From Strigamia acuminata (lineage: Eukaryota; Arthropoda; Chilopoda; Geophilomorpha; Linotaeniidae): 64,000 nucleotides of DNA. The first letter of the stretch is position 1, and the number at the start of each line of letters is the position of its first letter. The stretch spans positions 3,348,001-3,412,000 of the forward strand of contig OX442322.1 of the NCBI GenBank assembly GCA_949358305.1, written 5' to 3'. The translations under genes were made by a program, and so were the position numbers. Under the pieces are notes generated by a model. The model made no database searches, was not told the origin of the DNA, and saw only the letters and a program-made list of their open reading frames with translations. Below, piece by piece: positions 41,064 through 51,808 of the stretch.

Positions 41064-41659
41064 AATATAACGTAGGAATAACACCTGGAGCGATTCTCAA
41101 ACGTTTGCTGTCATTTGGAGGTCACTAGAAAAATTCACCTCTAATTATCTAAGATGGCGATACCCACGGGAGAAACAGCCAGCTTCTGTTTATGCCAGGA
41201 TATTCGAGGATGTGAAGCAACTATCTGCCATCAAACAAAGCAGGAACATTAACGGGTTCGAGAAATAGCAAACTTTTCGTTCGTACAATTTCCCTTTTTC
41301 TTTTGGAAGTTTATTCTCGCATTGCGAGTGGCGATACGTTTCGTCGACGTGACGATAATTTTGGACGATAAACCAGTGCAACACAGGGAAGATAATTCTC
41401 GTCAACCACACGTGAAGTGTGAACCCAAATTATCGAGGACCGAGGTAAACAGAGAGGGATTTGAAACGACAAGAAACGAGCGGACAATTTACGGGACGAG
41501 GACATCTTATTTATGAACAATTTTTGTGTCTATTTTTTTTGAATGCTTTTGTTAGCTTAGTGTTGTACTAGGATTACCATTATTTTGGGGGAATCGGTAT
41601 TAATTGTGTTGAGTGCTTTCACACAAATATTAGTGCGTGGTTAGTGCTACGAAAATATA
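41064..41659 (+). other. Copia-G 5' leader
   Basis: About 600 bp non-coding between primer site and gag ATG. An AAGATGGCG motif lies at 41150-41158, the same YY1-like core found in the leaders of Copia-1 and Copia-I. Confidence 0.6.
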
Positions 41660-43148
41660 ATGGATTCTGACAAACTAGAGAGAAAGATTACATTACTGAA
41701 CAGACTGAACTATGATAGTTGGAAACAACAAATCAAAGTACTTTTGATGCACCACGGTTGTTGGGGATTTACAGACGGAATCGAAGAAGCATTGGCACCT
41801 GGAGCTTCTTGGCGTGATCGCTCTGATTACAAATTGCGAAAAGGAAGGGCTTTCAGCTTGATTTATTATTCCATCGAGGAGCAGTATCACGAATTGCTCA
41901 GCGGGGTGGAAGATGCCAAGAAGGCTTGGGATACTTTAAAGGCGAACTTCGAACCAGTCTCTCGTGCACGAATAATACGACTCTTGGACGAATTCTTCAG
42001 TCTGAAGTACGATCCAGCGACAGAAACGATTGGAGTTTTTGCAGCAAAGATACGAAACGCGGCGAAGAAACTGTCGGATGTCAAACACAAATTAGAGGAT
42101 TTGTATCAAGCATTTCAACTAATAAGATATTTGCCTCAAGAGTATCAATCAATTGTCCAGACTATTTATAGGTGGGAGGACGTCAATTTCACCTTGGAAA
42201 AGGTAGAAACCGAATTGGTCGCCGAGGAAGGAAGGCTTGCGCAACAATGGAGAGACTCAGGCCAAGGACCAATTGTGGATGCGTTTAGCACAGGACCAGG
42301 TTCTACAAATCCTAAAAATGGTGACAATTTGTCGAAATCCCAGCAACAGAACAATAGTCAAAACAATAGAGCAAATTACGCTGGACAAAAAGGCGGGAGA
42401 TCAAATTATAGAGGCGGTAAAAACACGAGAAATTTTAGAGGAAACGGAACCGGATCAACGGGACAGGGACCGTGTTTTCGGTGCAACCACCACGGACATT
42501 GGGCTAAAGATTGCTTAGCACAATTGCAATTGGTGTCAAACAACAATTTGAAGACGAATACGGTCGAAGAACTTGATACCACCATGTTGGATGTCGGATT
42601 TCTCACGGAATTGAGCGAGGAAGAAATGTTGCAGTGCGGTGCAGCCAACAATTGCTGGATTTACGATACTAGAGCAACTGGACATTTCTGCAAAGAGAGA
42701 AATCAATTTCTTAATTTTAGAGAAACAACTGGAACAATAAGTCAAGCAGACAAGAAGACTCTAATCCAGATGCAAAGAGTTGGAGATGTTTGTGTCATGT
42801 GTTTGGTTGGGAATGATACGATCCACATAACACTGAAGAAGGGTTATTATGCGCCAGCCTTTCGAAGAAATTTAATGTCGGGGCCGTGCATAGATGAAGC
42901 AAGGTGCAAGGTTGCTATAATTTTAGGTTTGGTGAAGATATACGATCCTCAATGGAAAAGGCAATTGATGGAAGGAGTTAAGAGGGATAGACTCTATTAC
43001 ATCAGGACAAGCGATCACAAACCCGATGCTGAGAAGTAGAAAGAAAAGGAAAAGAATGAAGAATCATCTGGCTCAGACAAGAATAGGTCAGATCCAGAAG
43101 AAGCAAGACTGTGGCACGAGCAATTGGGACACATTCATTTTCCCAGTG
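41660..43148 (+). pseudogene. Copia-G Gag, protease and start of pre-integrase
   Basis: The ATG at 41660 gives MDSDKLERK as in Copia-1. Gag is followed by the knuckle CFRCNHHGHWAKDC and a protease whose active site reads YDTRATGHFC, with Arg replacing the Gly of D-T-G-A, which would inactivate it. TAG at 43037-43039 stops the first frame; the same frame continues with LWHEQLGHIHFPSV, where the element is broken by LTR-H at 43149. Otherwise very close to Copia-1 and Copia-I. Inactive. Confidence 0.88.
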
Positions 43149-44725
43149 TGTGACGATTCTACTTTTGGCTGAATAACTAGCCATTATAAGAGATAAATCG
43201 GTTTAAACAAGACATTCCTAAACTTAGAAATAAACCTAACCGAGATAAGCTATGGAAATCTGTACAACGTGAATATGTGATCAAATATAATAACTTACGA
43301 TTTTCGTGTGATTCAAATACATGTTTATTAACATTACAACTGGGTTGGGGTTCTGGATAAGTGTAACGGCGGCTACACTGGTTGAGGATCCGGGCGATGC
43401 TGTTCGAGTAATGCGGCTGACTTTGCGGCATCGTCACAGTTAGCGCTACGGAGACGTATTCGGTCCCGCAGCTCGGATATCTATTAATACGAAGAGTCCT
43501 TCGTATTTGGTCGGGAATATTCATTAGAATATTCCGTATTCAAATCAACAAAACATTATTAGTGTAATATAACAAATGAATTGTTATATTGTTATTCTAT
43601 GGGCGGGGACAGTCACAACAGTCGAGGGGACCATCGCGGGAGTTGTTGAGGCTCCATCCGCCAGCATGCCTTACGACGACAAGATCTCGTGATCAGGCGC
43701 CGGGTATTTGTTTGCGTGCGACAAGTCGCTTTCAGTGGTACCAACCATTGGGTAAACAGTTCCTGGGGGACTACCAGATCGGCATTACCAATACCCGAGT
43801 ATTTGTTTAGCGCAAGGTATGAATGCAATTGCTCACGGGCTACCAACCCGGTGTGTTGCCTGTAAACAGACCTTTTACCGACCTCAGACAAGTCTTGCCT
43901 AATTAACGGAAGGACCAATGCACTGCACCGGAACCCTGGGAATATGGTTTGCCCATATTTGTTAAACGGGTTCGACTTCCCGTGTATGTGCTCTGGCAGA
44001 GCATCTGACCTATGATCAATTATTAGCGCAAATAGATGCGACTATCACCGATCATATAGTTTGATATTTATTTAACGGGTTAATCAATCCCGTGCATGAG
44101 CGATATACTAAGCCACCGTACGAAATCTAACTGTCCCTTGGAACAGCAAGCTAGCGCTACGGGGCCATTTCATGTGTGAAACATGTCTATTACCGGAGTT
44201 AGCCTTCCCGAAAGGGCCCTACAACAAGCAATAATATGACAGTAATAATACATATCCATTGAGAGCTGAGGAGGCCTGATGTGTCAATAGGAAAGTGAGA
44301 TCAAGCGATAACAGCATTTCAACTACAGACAATATAAACATATTCAGAATCAAGCCAAGGGGGTTGCGCTGGTGAAAACCAGAGCTTATATAGTTCCAGA
44401 GAACAATCAGATTGGCGATAGCCAATCAGGTGCCTGAATCGCCAGATTCGTGGATTACTAGTCCAGACCTAATATTGAACTGGGTCCAGAAGAGTTCGAT
44501 TGGTCCTCTTCAACAGGTAAGTAAAACAGGATATTGATTCGATGGAATCAATATCTCAAGTAAATAATACTAAATCAGGTTGAATAAAATACTGTATATT
44601 TTATTCGCAATGTTATATTAATTCTTTAATATATCTCGTAACTTCTTCGAGTTTAAACTGCGCGCGTTAGATAAACAGCGCCATCTAGTGTGAACATTGG
44701 ATAATACGGTTTTATAACCGTCACA
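43149..44725 (-). repeat. LTR-H, 1.58-kb non-coding LTR-like block with reiterated hairpins
   Basis: Plus-strand ends TGTGACGATT and AACCGTCACA form matching TGTGACG/CGTCACA termini. On the minus strand a purine-rich CACCGGGGGATG (44726-44737) precedes TGTGACGG, suggesting a polypurine tract and so a 3' LTR of a minus-strand element. No target duplication is visible and no long ORF is convincing. The middle holds short inverted repeats of the form CGGG-loop-CCCG at 43836-43850, 43966-43983 and 44075-44093. It could instead be a non-autonomous DNA element; LTR is my preferred reading. Confidence 0.5.
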
Positions 44726-44944
44726 CATCCCCCGGTGACAAGCATAGAGTTCTCCAACTCTTTAATTGTCATTCTTAATATCTTAAGAAATGTTCACCAA
44801 TTTCTATCGAATTATCAGACTCAGCTCGTATTCTTTTAATTTATTTAAAATTAATCAACTACTTTCTTTCAGAAACATCGTAGACGATTAGACTAATCGG
44901 CTTTCCTACACAGCTCATCTCCTGGTTGCCAAGCAACGAAATGA
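44726..44944. other. Unassigned segment with polypurine-like tract
   Basis: Begins CATCCCCCGGTGACA (a purine tract on the minus strand), then AT-rich sequence without coding. It lies between LTR-H and the Copia-J coding fragment; I cannot say to which it belongs. Confidence 0.35.
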
Positions 44945-46001
44945 ACTCGTCCGAGTGAGATCCATGTTTACCAATCGGACATTCGCAGCCCTCTCATCCG
45001 TGCAAAGGAGAGAGGTGGTCTTTACTATGTGGACGGTTTATGTTCGAATCCAACATTTGCGACGACTGTCTCTCCTACGACACAACCGACGATTCCACCG
45101 TCGCCACCGCAAATGTACGTGACAACCGAAGAAGATTTCCCGAACATTCCAAAACATAGACAGGGAAAAGGGTCAAAACAGCGAGAAATTTCGGATTTCC
45201 GGATTGAGATGCCAGCTATTGAACCTGTAAAGCAAATTTCCGTACAACAAGCTCCTCAAACCAATCCGATCCCTCCTCCCATTCCCACACAAATACACAA
45301 TGACCTGACCATTCCTCCTTCCTATGCGAGTGCCCTGCAGTCAATTCCGACGGCAATTCCTACCGCGATTCACAATGCAAATTCCTTTCCTCCCCTCAGC
45401 AATCCGTCCCAACCGAAAAAGAAGGTCATTACCAATCCAGCTTCCGTCAAGGACGCCACCGGCTTATGGCACAGCCGACTTGGCCACCTTCACACCAATG
45501 GAATGAAGTTGTTGGCCGCAAACGACCAAGTTTTCGGAATGCAACCAGGGGAAGTCAGCAGGGAGTTGGCCTGCAACAATTGTCGGATCGCCAAATCGAC
45601 TAGAGCTTCTCACAAGCCCGATCCGAACCCCTCGACAACAAAGCCTTTGGACCTTCTCCACATGGATATTTGGGGGCCCGCCCCTACCCCATCGTTTGGA
45701 GGAGCGCGTTTCGTCCTTACCGTCATCGACGACGCTACTCGCTATTGCTGGATCATACCGCTAGCGCAGAAATCACAAGTTTTCGCAACTTTTAAGGATT
45801 TTGTTGCACGGGTGGAGCGGATACAGGACGCGAAAGTCAAGGCTATCCGTACGGATCGGGGTGGCGAATTTTTATCGAACAAATTTCTCCGCTACCTTCA
45901 AGACAAAGGTATTCAAGGTCAACGAACGAATCCATCATCGCCACAGATGAATGGCACGGCCGAGCGCATAAACCTGACAATGGCCGACAACTTTCGTGCA
46001 G
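44945..46001 (+). pseudogene. Copia-J integrase fragment (plus strand)
   Basis: The frame opens at 44945 and reads GLYYVDGL, a segment that precedes the pre-integrase domain in copia, then a long Pro/Thr/Gln-rich linker, the pre-integrase block LWHSRLGHLHTNG with CNNCRIAKSTR, and an integrase core with LLHMDIWGPAPT, IRTDRGGEF and a NGTAERIN glutamate. It is broken at about 46001, where an LTR-L-like block begins. It is more diverged from Copia-1, G and I than those are from one another, so a separate family. No gag or RT was found for it. Confidence 0.85.
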
Positions 46002-46291
46002 TGTTATCCAAATCCAAGATGGCGCAGCACACGGCCGTGTGCTGCTTGATTGTTTTTCACACCATTTATGTAATGTATTCTTATTTTAGTAAAGTGTTTT
46101 ATATTTTGTTATCATTGCCTTTGCTTTAAAGCACATTGTGTGCTAGTTTAGTGCGCTATAAGTGGCCGTAAGCCACGCGCCGTACCGTTACGATACGCGT
46201 CGTATCGCCCACGTCCGTGCGCGCAGCACGGCCCCATCTTTCACGCTTCCCGGTGATAATTCACCGACATTCTGCGCCCTACCCTGCTACA
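46002..46291 (-). repeat. LTR-L-like block with perfect 22-bp palindrome
   Basis: Reverse-oriented relative of 59106-59417: on the minus strand it starts TGTAGCAGGGTAGGGCGC (Gypsy-C2 copy: TGTAGGTGAGTGGTGCGC), shares GAAGCGTGAAA and GCTTTAAAG-type blocks and ends at the GCCATCTTGGA-type motif (46013-46023). The plus-strand start could be TGTTATCC at 46002. A perfect palindrome with half-site GCAGCACACGG spans 46024-46045. No flanking duplication found, so boundaries are tentative. Confidence 0.55.
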
Positions 46292-46480
46292 AAACCTCAA
46301 TTCTTTGAATTCAAAAAATTGCAAAACTACGTTTGTAACAACTTTGTGTAAGCCGAGTTATTTATAACTTGTATCACATGGCATTTAGTGACTCATGTCC
46401 CCTTTGTGTTTATGACAAGAGAATAGACTCGCCCGAAGGATTTTTCCAAAATCGCAACTTGTTGATCTTTTCTCTCAAAA
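46291..46480. repeat. 190-bp direct repeat, copy 1
   Basis: Identical over its full length, as read, to 48875-49064. Starts AAAACCTCAATTC and ends TTTTCTCTCAAAA. Copy 1 lies between the LTR-L-like block and a 47-bp segment before the Gypsy-C LTR. Neither copy has LTR-like ends. Confidence 0.85.
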
Positions 46481-46527
46481 ATTCTTTTAAACTGATTTTT
46501 CTATAGAAAATCTAGTTCTGAATAATT

Positions 46528-47344
46528 TGTGGTGACCCTGAGGGAGGTTGTCCCTCCAGTAGACGCCACCTACATGAGTCACTAGGAAAGGTCAGTTCCC
46601 TCGCGCTGGCTCCGCCTTCCCCCCTTGGGAAGCGCGTGCCCCGAGGGGGTGAGGTGACGCGTGGCCGGCCCCCATTGGCCGAGCCAGGCCCCTCACCCTG
46701 GCCTATATCAGGTAGAGTTTCGCGCCCTACAAGCAGAACTTACACAAACGACACCAAGAACACAGCAACTACCTCACCGTCAGGCCAACTCCACCAAAAG
46801 TTAGGATTGATAGAGGACCGCTGATTCCAGTGCAACTGTAACTCTCACGAATTTACACTGTGTGTTATTTCCCCGCGAAAGCAGGAAAATAACCCTTGTG
46901 GATTCACACTGAATAACCGACCCACGGTTATTCCATTGCAAAGTGTCCGAGCGCTCTGTAAGAAACTCCACGTTTCTGGACAGAGCCTTGAGACGCTAAA
47001 ACCAACCCCTAGACAACAGGCACGGATAGAAGTCTCGAAAGAGCATTCCACCGCGTCCGTGAACGACGAATCCATGACGAATTAACTACAACCCGAGACG
47101 CCGCCTTTGTTCCGCCGACCACGCGGAACCGACGACGCCATCTTGGGAAATCCTTTGTTCGACTCTGACCAAGTCGACTCTAGTTTTATACTGAGTGTAT
47201 TTTAAGGCTTACGCCTATTGAATAAACCTATTTGTTCATTTACATATACTTAGTATTCATTTGGGTAATTTATATATTTAGTAGAATCACAGGTAAAGTA
47301 ATACACGTTAGCTCTTTAAACCTATCACCAGGTAGGACGCGACA
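46528..47344 (+). repeat. Gypsy-C 5' LTR (817 bp)
   Basis: TGTGGTGACCCTGAGG to GTAGGACGCGACA, followed by a tRNA-Pro primer site. Start and end resemble the LTRs of Gypsy-B and Gypsy-D. It contains AATAAACC near 47220 and the GCCATCTTGGG motif at 47137-47147. The 3' partner is not in the window. Confidence 0.82.
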
Positions 47345-47346
47345 CG

Positions 47347-47364
47347 TGGGGGCCCGTTCGGGAT
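47347..47364 (+). other. Gypsy-C primer-binding site, tRNA-Pro type
   Basis: TGGGGGCCCGTTCGGGAT, two bases after the LTR, about 16 of 18 positions complementary to metazoan tRNA-Pro. Confidence 0.8.
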
Positions 47365-47439
47365 TTAGAAATAAATCTCAACTGAACTTGTGATCTCTCG
47401 TTGAATATAATAACCCAAATCGAAGAATTACTCAAAGAA

Positions 47440-47793
47440 ATGTCAGACCAAGACGAACAATCCGCGTCTGATAACGAGCGACCAACGCTCGAAAAGGGAA
47501 AACGGACCTCCGACTATAACTTAAGGTCGGGCGGTCCGGTTCCCGAACCATCCGCGAAGGCGAAAGCCCGAGCAAATCGGAGGAAAGCGAAGGCGCAGAA
47601 AAAGGAAGCAGCTGCTTCGCTCGAGGCCCTAACCGAGCCCGAGCGAGAGCCGCTCTCCTCAGATATGCCCTCCGACAGCGCGGATTTCGATAGAAATTTT
47701 GACTTCTTCGATCAAAATAAACTTCTTCGTAGTTTATATAAGTTAGATGAGACATTAAATAAATTTATGCAAAACTTTATTTATCAAATCTAA
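47440..47793 (+). CDS. Gypsy-C ORF1 (Gag N-terminus), truncated
   Basis: I take the ATG at 47440 because Gypsy-D starts in the same place relative to the motif. The protein begins MSDQDEQSASDNE, then SDYNLRSGGPVPEPS, matched by ADYHLRSGGPLPKAS in Gypsy-D, and a Lys/Arg/Ala-rich helical stretch (KARANRRKAKAQKK). After about nt 47697 composition changes to AT-rich, low-complexity-like coding ending at 47793, so the native gag is probably broken there. The conserved LRSGGP motif suggests an N-terminal Gag element shared by this gypsy family. Confidence 0.62.
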   Translation: MSDQDEQSASDNERPTLEKGKRTSDYNLRSGGPVPEPSAKAKARANRRKAKAQKKEAAASLEALTEPEREPLSSDMPSDSADFDRNFDFFDQNKLLRSLYKLDETLNKFMQNFIYQI

Positions 47794-48149
47794 TCTAAGA
47801 ACCATTCTTTATTACGATTGTTATAAAAATGAAAGCTGACTTCAACTTGAAGTCTTTTAACTTTGATCAAAGTAAAAACAAAACACAAAAATCTTTTATG
47901 TAATTCAAAACACAACACATCTTATTATGATAATAATCAAGATCAGAAAAATAAATTGAATTTAGACTTGAATCAAATCTTAAATCAAACTTATTCTCAT
48001 GAATATTAATGATTAGTTCAAAATCTTCAAACAATTAAACAAATTACTCTTAATTCGGAAATAAACGAAATCACACTTGAAAACACAACAAACAACACTT
48101 GGCATACTTTAAATTTAAAGTATTCACTCAAAAAAACAAATGTTAATTT
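47794..48149 (-). other. AT-rich segment, probable 3' untranslated region of ORF-K
   Basis: No coding frame. On the minus strand, AATAAA occurs at about 47788-47793 (GATAAATAAAG) downstream of ORF-K, a plausible polyadenylation signal. Confidence 0.4.
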
Positions 48150-48832
48150 CTACTCTTTCTTCTCGACGTCAGTCGACTTCTCAACTGGTTTCTCAACTTC
48201 AGTTGAAGTTAGGAAATCCGAAGATTCTTCGGTTACCTCGGTGGAGACAGCGGAAAACACAGCTTCCTCGGGTTTTTCCACTTTCTCCGGTCTCGGTGGG
48301 GGGGAACGGCAAATCTTCCAAAAGATCAGCCACGAAGTCGACGATAGAAATCGGGTTCTCCTCGGCATCCTCGTACTTTGACTTGTCAGAAACATCCGAA
48401 ATGGCCACTGGAGGAACCTCCGGTTGTTTACTCTGCTCCGTCACGATCTTCTGCAGCCGACAGGCTCGTCCTCGAGCGACGATGCTTTGTCGCTGTACCT
48501 GTTTCGCTTTGTCCAGCGTAAGACATCCTCGCCCACGAGACATGGTTCTCGGGCGAGTAACCACCTATTCCAGGAAGAACTTCCGTCGGCAGCGGTGCAT
48601 TCACTTGCATATCAGGCGGAAGGAATTCCGGGTGCGAGCCAATCCAGTTCAAAGCGGCTAATTGAAGCGGCGTAAGATTGAATGTCAGTACGGGTGCAAT
48701 TTGTTGCAATCTTAGTAAGTTGCGTTCGGCGGAACGACGCTGCTCTTCCTCCGTTGAGATGGACGAACTAGAGCTGGGACTTCGTCGATGCCGACGATGA
48801 CTGCGTTTAGAATGATGCTTATTTGAACCCAT
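48150..48832 (-). pseudogene. ORF-K, unassigned minus-strand gene (frameshifted)
   Basis: The ATG at 48832 follows a candidate splice acceptor (TTTATTTGTTTAG, two bases before). The protein opens MGSNKHHSKRSHRRHRRSP, a His/Arg/Ser-rich run, then a helical ERNLLRLQQIAPVL and a hydrophobic-proline segment (LNWIGSHPEFLPPDMQ). Frame changes near 48550 and 48310 lead to an acidic tail with Val-Glu-Lys-Pro repeats. I do not recognise it. Its basic start and acidic Pro-rich end are reminiscent of gypsy ORF3 tails, and HPEFLPP is loosely like HEGFQVPP in Gypsy-B, but the resemblance is weak. It may be a terminal exon of an unidentified element gene. Confidence 0.4.
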
Positions 48833-48874
48833 TCTAAACAAATAAATCATTTATTAAAATAATTTTCGCTTCAA

Positions 48875-49064
48875 AAAACCTCAATTCTTTGAATTCAAAA
48901 AATTGCAAAACTACGTTTGTAACAACTTTGTGTAAGCCGAGTTATTTATAACTTGTATCACATGGCATTTAGTGACTCATGTCCCCTTTGTGTTTATGAC
49001 AAGAGAATAGACTCGCCCGAAGGATTTTTCCAAAATCGCAACTTGTTGATCTTTTCTCTCAAAA
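48875..49064. repeat. 190-bp direct repeat, copy 2
   Basis: Same sequence as 46291-46480. It abuts the broken end of the Copia-I integrase-RT region at 49065 and lies 5' of ORF-K on the minus strand. Confidence 0.85.
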
Positions 49065-50739
49065 GGTGTTCTGGAACATGAAGATTGTGCTCAGCACAGT
49101 AGCGTTTAACGTCTGGTATTGAGCGCAATTTAGGTATTTCATATCCCTCAATCCTGTATTCCAGGTCCTTTTGTCCAGTAGGTCTAACCTTCTCAATCTT
49201 CTTCCACACAAGCGGAGGTATAGTATGAACTGGATTTGGAACCTCTGTCTTTGCTTGTGGCGTGACAGCTGGCAGTTTTGCTCGAAGTTTTTCCTCCGGT
49301 AGCCGAAACTTCAATTTAATAGGGTAAAAAACTTCTTCTATTTCCTTCTTAGGCTGGGGTGGCGGCAGTGGCGGCCTAATGTCTTCATCGGAGTAATAGG
49401 GACGATCATCGTCTTCCAGATTGTCGTTCAAATTATCAATGTATCTTGTATATTTCTCCGATTGGCCCAGCACGCCTTCAACTCCGCGCCTGCTTTCCAC
49501 GAATCTGACGTCAGTAGTTTCAATGACTTTCGAAAATTCTGGCAGCCAGATCCTATATCCTTTGGTAATCCTCGAGTATCCGAGCATGATTCCATGGATA
49601 CCCTTATTATCTATTTTCCCATCTCGTACTTTCTTCTGCACAAAGCAGAGACTTCCAAATTTTCTTAAATGACGTAAAGATGGTTTCCGTCCATAGTACA
49701 GCTCCATCGGTGTTTTCTCCGAATTAAGCTTTGCAATCCTGTTTCTCAAGTAATTAAATGTCAAGATTGCTTCTCCCCAGAATCGATGTTCCAGGCCAGC
49801 ATCATAAACCAGCGCTCGCATGCCATTGGCTAATGTTTGGTTTAGTTTCTCGGAAACGCCATTTTGGGAGGGTGTATATGCGTTTGTTCTCTCGTGCGCT
49901 ATTCCCTGTTCCTCAAGATATTGTGCAAATTTGTTGGAACAGAATTCCATCCCGTTATCTGTTCGTATGGCCAAAATTGATTTTCCGAGCAACCGCTCAA
50001 TTCGTTTTGCATGCTTCTTAAATAATTCAAAGACTTCATCCTTTTGTTTCATTAAATACACCGTTGAATATCGTGAATAATCGTCCGTAATTGTAAGGAA
50101 GTATTTGTTTCCTGATAGTGTAGGTGTGCCAAAAGCCCCACACACATCCATATGCAGAAGTTCTAATGGTCCTTTTGATCTGATCCCCGGTATTGGTTTG
50201 TGTGAAATTGCTTTCTTCTTAGCCAGTGTACACACATCACACTGTGTTATTGGCACATCTAGTACGGGTAGCCCGATTACTGCTTCCGTCCTGCTCATCT
50301 GTTGCACACTAGGGAAGTGAATGTGTCCTAGTCGTTCGTGCCACAGCCGTGCTTCCTCTGGATTAGAAGTTGTTTTGCTTAATCCAGCGGGTTGTTGTTT
50401 CTTTTCTTCACTAGTATTCGCCTTGTTTGTCTCCTTTTCCTTCAACTTCTCAATGTCGGGCATCTCATCGCTGATTTGGATATAGTAGAGTCGATCCTTT
50501 TTAACTCCTTGCATTAATTGTCTTTTCCATTGTGGATCGAAAATCTTCACCAATCCTGCACCAATTGCGACTCTGCATCGTGCTTCGTCGATGCACGGCC
50601 CCGATAATAAGTTTCTTCTCAAGTCCGGCGCATAATAAACCTTCTTTAGTGTTATTGGAATCGTTTCAGTTCCAACTAAGCACATTATGCGTACATCTCC
50701 AATTCCTTGTATTTGGATGAGTGTTTTCTTGACTGATTG
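49065..50739 (-). pseudogene. Copia-I protease end, pre-integrase and integrase
   Basis: In the frame after the deletion: KTLIQIQGIGDV (protease end), LWHERLGHIHFPSVQQM, CDVCTLAKKK, and the integrase core with HMDVCGAFG, IRTDNGMEF and NGVSEKLN. The linker runs into a Pro-rich segment and PKLRSIPDVKRYC, the sequence just before reverse transcriptase in Copia-1, and is then replaced by the 190-bp repeat at 49064. The terminal codons to 48994 derive from the repeat, not the element. Confidence 0.87.
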
Positions 50740-51808
50740 TTCCTGTGGTTTCTCTAAAGTTGTGAAATTGAGTTTTGTCTTTACAAAAATGTCCTGTTGC
50801 CCCTGTGTCATAAATCCAACAATTGTTGGTTCCACTGCATTGCAACATTTCTTCTTTACTCAATTCCGTGAGGAAACCAACATCCAGCATCTCTGTATCG
50901 AGTTCTTCGACCGTATTGGACTTCATATTGCTGTTCGGCATTTGCTGTATTTGAACTGTGCAATCCTTAGCCCAATGTCCATGCTGGCTGCACCAAAAAC
51001 ACGGCCCCCGTCCCGTTGATCCGGTTGGATTTCCTCTAAAGCTTCTTGTATTTGCTCCACCTCTATAATTCGATCTTCCTCGTCCCTTTTGTCCACCTTG
51101 GTATCCGCGGTTATTTTGACCACTATTGCCTTGTTGCTGAAATTGCGGTATTTTGTCACTATTTTTGTTGTTGTTTATGCTGAAGGCATCCACAATTGGC
51201 CCCTGGCCCGAATCTCGTCGTTGCTGTGTGAGTCTGCCCTCTTCCGCGACCAATTCGACTTCAACCTTTTCCAGCGTGAAGTCTTTGTCCTCCCATCGAT
51301 AAATGGCTTGGACTATTGATTGGTACTCTTGTGGTAAATACCGAATCAGCTGGAATGCCTGATATAAGTTTGCTAAGTCATGTTTGACGTCGGCGAGCTT
51401 CTTTGCGGCGTTTCGTATCTTTGCTGCAAAAATTCCTATTGTTTCCGTCGCCGGGTCATACTTTAGACTAAAGAATTCGTCCAGTAGACGTATAATTCTC
51501 GCCCTCGAGACTGGTTCAAAGTTTGTCTTTAGTGTATTCCATGCTGTTTTGGCGTCCTCGGTTCCGCTGAGCAACTCGTGATATTGCTCTTCGATGGAAT
51601 AGTATATTAAACTAAATGCTCGGCCCTTCCGCAAGTTGTAATCCGAGCGGTCGCGCCAGGACGCTCCTGGTGCGAGGGCTTCCTCAGTTCCTTCTGTGAA
51701 GGCCCAACAGCCGTGGTGCATGAGGAGAACCTTGATCTGTTGCTTCCATGCATCGTAATTGTCTCTATTCAAAAGGGTGATTTTCCTCTCTAATTTGTCC
51801 GTTTCCAT
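50740..51808 (-). CDS. Copia-I Gag and protease
   Basis: The ATG at 51808 begins METDKLERKIT. Gag is followed by a knuckle reading CFWCSQHGHWAKDC and the protease site WIYDTGATGHFC. A small deletion near 50740 shifts the frame within the protease (GTISQ followed by a different frame). Domain order and length match Copia-1. Confidence 0.88.

Larger units (their letters stand above)
40735..43148 (+). mobile_element. Copia-G, 5' part of a Ty1/copia element (plus strand)
   Basis: 5' LTR 40735-41051, primer site 41052-41063, leader, and gag-protease-pre-integrase up to 43148, where LTR-H begins. Closely related to Copia-1 and Copia-I in protein sequence. The 3' two-thirds is not found in the window after LTR-H, so the junction reflects a deletion or rearrangement and not a simple insertion. 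Confidence 0.85.

Noticed and set aside
43177-44425. Short ORFs within LTR-H
   Set aside because: No motifs and no extended open frame; composition is that of non-coding DNA with hairpins.
40735-46001. Copia-G and Copia-J as two halves of one element split by LTR-H
   Set aside because: Both contain the pre-integrase block and their sequences differ clearly, so they are different families.
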